The notes beneath the pieces were generated by a model. That model saw only the letters and a list, made by a program, of their open reading frames with translations, had not been told where the DNA came from and searched no databases. DNA of 64,000 nt, taken from the NCBI GenBank assembly GCA_963513935.1, contig OY740774.1, forward strand, positions 27,857,949 through 27,921,948, read 5' to 3'. Below are positions 57,991 through 64,000 of this stretch, in pieces; within the stretch, counting starts at the first letter, position 1; every line of letters begins with the position of its first letter. The DNA is from Aphrophora alni. Taxonomy: Eukaryota; Arthropoda; Insecta; Hemiptera; Aphrophoridae. The position numbers and the translations under genes were made by a program.

Positions 57991-58524
57991 TCAGACATGT
58001 TCTACTGGTAAAAATAAGGAAACATATTGATTTAAATATCGGACCGGAAACACTTACTTTTACCGTTCATCCGCCATTTTGTTTTATACAACAAACGTCA
58101 TAAATAAGATATTAGTTCAGATTTGATGCAAGCATTTTTTTTTTTATGTTACAGTTTACAAAACAAAAATAAAAAGTTTATTTAGTATATTTCCAAAATA
58201 ACTGCCGTTAAAAATATTTAACGTTGAATATCTCAAAAATTTTACAAATAGGTTTAAAAGTAGATAAAATTATTTTACTCTTACAAAAAACAAAAACAAA
58301 ATATTATATTTTTATAACTCAGTTATCCTTAGAGCTTCAGAAATAAAGGAATATTAATTTGTTGTCGCTTGTAAATTTTGTGTCAAGTTAATGGTTTTCG
58401 CAATAATCGAAGTTGGGTCTGTTCAAGAAAAGGACCGCCACTCGTAAACAATTTTCTATTGACAGAACAGACAGACCCTGACCTGACAGAACAGCTGAAA
58501 CGTTGTTTTAAGAACAGTATTTTT

Positions 58525-58654
58525 CCAGGAACAGAAAGAATGTGGAAGCACTAGAGATCTGGTAGATTCCTAGTTGTGTGAATTAATGTGGCGCCGTAGG
58601 AACAAGGATGAAGATCTGTTTGACACCATCTGGAAGGAGGTTAATTTATATTGG
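58525..58654 (+). pseudogene. Merlin (ISXO2-like) transposase C-terminal relic
   Basis: ERMWK near 58535 and, from 58580, ELMWRRRNKDEDLFDTIWKE followed by VNLYW match the end of ISXO2/IS1016-like transposases, the eukaryotic Merlin superfamily (N.IE.MW...., then YL.EFMWRRRNK...LF...L...). A stop and a frameshift separate the two pieces and the catalytic residues upstream are not recognisable. The 101-codon frame that overlaps it from 58608 is in another frame and is not supported. Confidence 0.65.
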
Positions 58655-60415
58655 GCTCAAGAACAACAAAGTTTGTATTAATTTATTATGTATAAAGTTA
58701 GTTAGGTTAGGTTGGGAAAACTTCTGGGTGCCACTGGATGACGGTCCTCTTCTTGAACAGACCTCAGCCGTTATTTTGAAAATATACAAAATAAATTTTT
58801 TAGTTTTTGGTACTTTTGTAAACTGTAACATAAATAATGCGTGTATTAAATATCTTATATATTTTCAAAGTTATAATGAAGGTCAAATTAAGCTCATATA
58901 TCATATTTGGTAAAAATCTATTCACTGCTTTGTGCTGTACAGATTCCATAAAGCAGTTTTTTGGACTGGGTGTACTTCAATACTTCAATAGTGATTTTTT
59001 CATGAAAACACAATATATTTTTGACCAATTACATAATAACATGTCAAAATAAATTTTTTTTGATCTTAAAAATTAGATTACTCCGGATATAAATATGCAA
59101 CTGAAGGCCCACTTCCGCTTAAAAACAACTTTCAGAACGCATTCGACTTGATGCAAAGAAGATGAACTTTGCTTTCCCGCCGCTGTGCTTGTTGGTCAAC
59201 AGACAGACCTGTTCACAAGTCTGCTAGTTGCGACAAGCTCCCCAGCCTTTAATATGAAATAAACAAAAAGCACGCATGGAATTGATGTTGATTGTAATGG
59301 CATGGGATACCTCGGGGGAACACGCGAAGCGGTCGTTGACTTTGAGGGAATATAATCGACTTTTTATATGTTTATTTATTGTTCAAGGAGTGGCAGACTA
59401 TTAGCTGTTTCACCGATAACAAAGTTATGTTCAGACATGATTCTTTGATTAAGTGGGAAATGTTTATCGGTTTGTAGATAAAATGAAGAGTATGACCTTT
59501 GCTAAATAGTTAATTAATGTTATATAAAATAGTTTGTTTTAATCAATAATCAAGTTATGACGTATAGCCTGTCTGTCAGTAATATTTGGAAAAGATTATT
59601 TTATACAGGGTGATTTAGAACGCACGTCTCATAATATATGTATTATTAACAAACAGCTGAATCTATTAAATTGGTGTAAAACTATGAAACATAATGGGAT
59701 TATTTTACTAAATTTGTGATTCAAAAGAAGTAGTAGTAGTAGTCTGTTTCTCAAAATGTTCAGATATAAACAAAGTTCAAGTAATAATTCATTTTTAAAA
59801 TCTTATAAACAGAAACATTTTATGGGTAGTTTTTTCAATAATTGCTTTTACTATTTCAAAATGGCTGTCTTAAATCTGAAAACAAAGAATGTAATTCCAG
59901 ACAAAATAAAGAATCAGTATGAAAGGAGTTTTTAAATGATCGCAAATTCAGGTTCTCTAAAGTTAAATCTAACTCTCCCAAACCGAATTTTGAAAGACAA
60001 CATATTCAAATGGGAAGTTAACGAAATTTAATTTTAAAGTTCATAATTAAATAAAGTAAAGTTTTCGATATCATCTTCATACCGATCAACCTATTTTAAT
60101 TTTTTTCCCACTAAATCTACTTGATATTCTGAAAATTTTCAATGACGTCACAAACCATGATGGTCTCATTAAGAAAAAAACATAGTTATTACCTTTGAAA
60201 TTTCATAAAATTTGTAAATCTAAATTCATGATGTAATTTTTAAAATTTCAACCTTTAGTTCTATTGTCTTTAGTAGGGGGAGGGGGTTCTTTGTAAAACC
60301 ACGCTATTTAGGGGGGGCATTAAAATTTTCCTCCGAAAGAAAATTATTATTTTTTGATTTTTTAATTATTTGATTTTTCCACTTATACGTTTTTACTAGC
60401 AAGTATTGAATTTAC
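58655..60415. other. AT-rich, nothing firmly recognised
   Basis: No supported gene. TACAGGGTGATTTAGAAC at 59606 is a transposon-end-like word. A G-rich patch lies at 60273-60320. Confidence 0.35.
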
Positions 60416-60584
60416 AATAATATTTCAAGTGAAAAATATATGACCTAGACTGGGATACGAACCCAGGACCTTTGGCTTTACGCGCCAACTACCAACTGAG
60501 CTATCCTAGTCGCTTCCCAGTACAGGGCGTAGACTTCTCTTTTCTCCCAGTCTAGGTCGTATATTTTTCACTTGAAATATTATT
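60416..60584. mobile_element. 169-bp foldback element with 40-bp arms and tRNA-like sequence
   Basis: 60416-60455 and 60545-60584 are reverse complements at 39 of 40 positions, with an 89-bp interior. The arm includes the 3' end of a tRNA-like sequence (GACCTAGACTGGGA), so the 3' half of the tRNA-like unit is present on both arms while its 5' half is only in the left interior. This looks like a tRNA-derived repeat that acquired an inverted partial copy. Direct flanking duplications are not obvious. Confidence 0.85.
60442..60511 (-). tRNA. tRNA-like pseudogene within foldback element
   Basis: The minus strand reads GACTAGGATAGCTCAGTTGG, then an anticodon-like arm TTGGC GCGTAAA GCCAA, and a perfect T-arm CTGGG TTCGTAT CCCAG, closing with CTAGGTC. 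A-box (TAGCTCAGTTGG) and B-box (GGTTCGTATCC) are strong. The D-stem 3' side is degenerate, the acceptor stem has mismatches, and position 33 before the would-be GTA anticodon is C instead of U. I read it as a tRNA-derived element, not a working tRNA. Confidence 0.6.
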
Positions 60585-60737
60585 ATTATTTTTTGTATGT
60601 GTTTCCATATCACAAGTTATAGATTAGAAAAGGTAAAGGGTGTATTGCTGCTCTTTGAATTTTTTTTTAAAAATAGTTTTCTGAGATTTTCATCAACACT
60701 CCTATAAGCAGTAGCCTATTTCTCTATCTCATATTCC

Positions 60738-60965
60738 TTCAGGTGTTCACCTATAAGGTAGTAATCCCGAGGGCACCTAGCTGGATTTACACTTTTCTTC
60801 ATGTTATCTTGGCTTATATCCCTATCTTTCGTTTTTTCGGTCGTGTCTCTAACTCTTGTTCTAGTCTGACCCTGTTGTTAGATTGTCGTGGACTAGTGGT
60901 TTTGTTATCCTCATTTCTTTCTCTGAAAGCAATAATGATCGAGAGGTTTTTCGTTCCCAATAAAC
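60738..60965 (+). repeat. Family B copy 15
   Basis: TAATCCCGAGGGCACCTAGC, TGGATTTACACTTTTCTTC, TTCGGTCGTGTCTC, CTAGTCTGACCCTG, AATAATGATCGAGAGG. Opposite-strand frames of 81-91 codons over it are chance. Confidence 0.65.
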
Positions 60966-61277
60966 TACATCTCATTGTTTTTTTTCCTAATAATAAATTA
61001 TGGGGAGTTTTAAACTGAACTCTGTGTACAAATAATATTAGCATTTTATCTGTACTCATGGATTTTTCAAAAGCATAACATCTAGACTACAATTGCAACT
61101 ATTGTTAAACTGAATTATTATTGACATATAAATCAAAACTGACATTATTAAATGGCGCACAGAATGCATGGCTGAGCTACTAAAATAATATAATAATATT
61201 TACCATGGGCGCTCGTTATTCTATAATGTACTGAAATGACGGAAACCATATTAGCATGAGCAAATATATTAATAACT
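60966..61277. other. AT-rich, nothing recognised
   Basis: Short unique stretch before the next transposon relic. Confidence 0.35.
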
Positions 61278-61985
61278 ACAGGGTGTCTCAAAAAGGACTT
61301 TACAATTTTGTAAAGTCATATAAATTGATTCAGATTACTTACAGAACTGGTTTTGGTGTCATTTTGTAGGAAAATCCTTTAAATTTTTTAGGAGTTTTTT
61401 AGCGTATAGCAAATGACTTCCATTGGTCATTTTGCAGACTTCCCATCTGAAATCGACTTCTTGCGAAACCGCAGCAGCATGTGAGGCGTAATTTCTTCAC
61501 CTGCGGCGTAGATTCTTACTTGGAGCGAAACAAGCCGGTACAGCTGGTTTATAAAATTTATCCTTGTTATATTCCCAGATGTAAAAATCGAGAGGTGTCA
61601 GATCCGGTGAACGACGTGGTCACGCAATCGTCCCACTTCGATCTATCGAAGGCCTACTGCCTGAACGTCTCGTCTGTCGAAACATAATTTAATTTCACAG
61701 ACTGGAATAATTCACCCGCCTTCCCGAGAATCTCAAGAACGCCATTAACCGCCGTTTCTCCCGACATTTTAATTTTAAAATCATTCCAATTATAACAATA
61801 ATTCGAGGTACGTATAGTCCCAGATCCAAAACCACACCTCGTCCCCTTTCTATTCACGTCACTGGCCAGCTACTCACTTGATGAGATCTCCACTGCCTTC
61901 ATGATACGGTCGCAATCGATATTACAACCTGAACCAAAGATTCGACGACGGTAATCCTAAGTCGCATCAGTGGTGACCGTGTCCT
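61278..61985 (-). pseudogene. Mariner-like transposase 3' part, copy 2
   Basis: The terminus ACAGGGTGTCTCAAAAAGGA starts at 61279. On the minus strand the frame through PRRSPDLTPLDFYIWEY and NKDKFYKP matches the 57.5-kb copy and the mariner-like C-terminus. The conserved Trp before PRR is TGA, exactly as in the other copy. Upstream sequence to about 61985 probably continues the element but is too decayed to read, apart from a 67-codon frame (61654-61857) without a clear motif. Confidence 0.75.
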
Positions 61986-62007
61986 CCGAACACGTCACAA
62001 TTATGTG

Positions 62008-62490
62008 ATGGGTCAAAAAATAAATATCGAGTTTTTGCGGGTATATCCTTTTTGAAGGACCTCAGGCGGCGCCTGTCGTACGTCTTCAGCATAAACGTGT
62101 TGCCTGATTGTAATCAAATTTGGTATGTGAGGACATATTATGGCCTTATATCTGGAATTTTTTCATATCTAAAAATAAGGAAGTTAACACAACATAAAAA
62201 ATAAACAAAATAACGAGTTTCTTTTTTTTTTTTTTTTTCAAATTTTAACAAAATGTAAACTAAGAATCGTTTTCATCTGTACAAAAATGCCGATTGTGAG
62301 TTATCGGTAAAAAAAATTAAAATCGGGCAAGAGGCTGTTATAAAATTTTACAAAATGGACTCTCTACTGATTTAGTCCAATTTTTAACGAAATGTGAAGA
62401 TTAATGACTCAGACCTGTGTCCAAAATACAGTTCAGGTATATTTGACAAAAAACAAAAAAATAACATTGACTGCCAAAAACTAAATGTAA
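62008..62490 (+). repeat. Family A copy 6
   Basis: GGGTCAAAAAATAAATATCG start, GCCTGTCGTACGTCTTCAGC, GATTGTAATCAAATTTGG and GAAATGTGAAGATTAATGAC, then TTTGACAAAAAACAAAAAAA. It shares both the 5' start with 56193 and the 3' part with 27.9 kb, so it is the most complete copy (about 480 bp). Confidence 0.7.
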
Positions 62491-63520
62491 TCTAATACGA
62501 CTTATGCCTGAGGACGCAGCACGACTTATGCAACTTACGACTTATGGCAAGTGAAAAAGTGCAGGTTATTTCTATATATCATTATTTTTCAAAAACGGCA
62601 TTTATGATTAATCTTGATTTTTTGCTCGATAGCTACTGAAATTATATTTTTGGTGATGATTAATTTGATTTATTTTTGGAGATGGACAAGTTAGAAAGTT
62701 TGTGCAATATTTTTGCACCGTTTATTTCATAATAAATGTTTAAATGAACAAGTAGACTAAGGAACGATTCTAGTTTGCGTTACAGACTAAACGAATACTT
62801 TTCCAGTCGTAAATACGTTAAGCTAACGTTTTTAATAAAAACTTCCCTCCTTTAAATACCACATTCTCAAAACAATAGTCAGACAATGATATATAGCTGT
62901 AAAATATCTTTGAAATAAAATTTATCGACGGTTTTTAATTTAGTTTCACGCGGAAACGTATTTCAACCGTATAGCCTGTCAACCACTGTTTAATAAATTA
63001 CATATTTTCCATTCACACGCAAATTGTTCTTGCCGTTCTACACGGTCGGGTGTTTTGTTTTTTTATTTTGTTCTAACAGTGTGTTTCACTATGTATAATG
63101 CTTTATTGCATCGCTTTATTTGGTTCTCTCTCTCTATAGTTATGTGTTAGCCTACAAATCACGTTAGTATTCATTTTGAAATATCCAAGTCAAAAAACGG
63201 GGTTATGAGTATTTTTTCAATGTTCCCTTGCGTAACAGCCCGATACGCTTTAAAAAGTAAGTACTTTAAATTTCTGTATATTAAATTGAAAAACACCTTG
63301 CATTTTCGTGTAGGACATCGAAAGTCATCCTTGATGAATCTCAAAGCCTAGTTGCGCGCGCAACGATTGATTATACAGTGACGAATAGTATACATATTGA
63401 GGAAGTAGTTTTCAGTTCACGATACAGAACAGTGTTAAGCGCCCTATTGGTCAGTGTTCATTATTTTGTTAGCCTAGCCATACATTGTCTTGTTGTTTGA
63501 TAGTGTTGATTTAATAATAT
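62491..63520. other. AT-rich; short perfect palindrome
   Basis: GTTGCGCGCGCAAC at 63351-63364 is a perfect 14-bp palindrome in a locally GC-richer patch (63300-63460). No gene was recognised. Confidence 0.4.
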
Positions 63521-63526
63521 ACCGGG

Positions 63527-64000
63527 TATTTCAAAAGTAAGTTAAAACTTTAAAAGGTTGTGGTTTCGTTATTTGTTGTCCAATCTCCAAGAAAATCTCT
63601 TTATTTTATGCAGATAGGCTATTATTGAGATTTATTAAAACCAGCTGATATTTTCATTGTAATTTATTCATTGCCATAGCAACGAGTTTTCTCATTGTTG
63701 ATTAATTTCAAACACAGGAATCTAGTAGATTGATTTGTTTTATTCCATCACGACCTTTAGAAACATGTATCGCATTGACTCAGCGTGTAGTAGGGTTCAA
63801 AAAGCTTGTCAGGAAGTTTGTAACAACCGGGTCCATTGGAAACAAGATTGTAAGATTTGAAATTGTTGTTGAGTCTAATATGGTGAAAGACTACTGCCTC
63901 TCCAGGAATAGAATGGCGGCCACTTCGAACCACCTGTCTTAACCCTAACTAGTAAGAAATGGCCTATTTCAAGTTTTTCTATAAAATCCTGTTTTATTCT
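63527..64000 (+). pseudogene. Mariner-like transposase N-terminal part, cut by window end
   Basis: A terminus-like ACCGGGTATTTCAAAAGTAA lies at about 63522-63541. About 190 bp later a 70-codon frame (63730-63942) includes VVGFKKLVRKFVTTGSIGNK. This fits the helix-turn-helix segment of mariner-like transposases (T..RLVKKFRETGSV.NK). It ends at a stop at 63940-63942, before the catalytic domain. The element may continue beyond the window. Confidence 0.5.

Noticed and set aside
60442..60511. Functional tRNA gene (apparent GTA anticodon)
   Set aside because: The D-stem is degenerate, the acceptor stem is mismatched, the base before the anticodon is C rather than U, and it is embedded in a foldback repeat.
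60743..61059. Opposing 91- and 81-codon frames
   Set aside because: Both lie over a family B copy and are not preserved in the other copies.

Overview
This window looks like repeat-dominated nuclear DNA of an arthropod, most likely an insect. The evidence is about 200 bp of degenerate (CCTAA)n, the complement of the TTAGG telomere repeat common in insects; an AT-rich background; many decayed transposons of types common in insects (mariner-like, PIF/Harbinger-like, Merlin-like, LINE, Penelope-like, one solo LTR); and arthropod-style core promoter motifs. A hemipteran is a reasonable guess, but the sequence alone does not settle it. I found no complete protein-coding gene, no rRNA and no CRISPR array. 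All identifications below come from reading motifs by eye.

Layout. 0-7 kb is AT-rich with scattered copies of short dispersed families, called A to E here. 7.14-8.85 kb is a 47-bp satellite with a 382-bp higher-order unit. 9-14 kb holds several copies of family B (SINE-like), the TTAGG tract (11.28-11.49) and a Penelope-type GIY-YIG relic (13.1-13.4). 14.3-16.05 kb is a diverged ~978-bp tandem duplication. 16.9-17.55 kb is a decayed DDE transposase. 19.0-20.4 kb has two LINE 3' ends on opposite strands around a (TC)n tract. 20.9-22.5 kb is a degenerate 215-240 bp repeat series. 26.2-27.3 kb combines a LINE tail, a perfect 63-bp inverted repeat with a hammerhead-like motif, and an older inverted repeat. 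28.26-30.39 kb is a 163-bp satellite with an 874-bp duplication.

32.8-35.9 kb records nested transposition: a solo LTR inside a family B copy, and a 456-bp inverted-repeat element inside a LINE ORF2, each with target-site duplications. At 38.78-38.98 kb there is an initiator+DPE promoter candidate followed by a non-coding exon and a consensus splice donor. This is the only sign of a host gene, whose body would lie in or beyond the following intron-like sequence.

47.6-56.2 kb is nearly continuous satellite: a 34-bp HindIII-type satellite interrupted by a PIF/Harbinger-like element that encodes a transposase N-terminus, a short ~30-bp degenerate array, then an 81-bp satellite with 243- and 648-bp higher-order units. 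57-64 kb contains two mariner-like 3' ends that share a nonsense codon, a Merlin (ISXO2-like) C-terminus, a foldback element carrying a tRNA-like sequence, and a mariner-like N-terminus that runs off the window end. The window is mainly useful as a record of satellite evolution and nested mobile elements.
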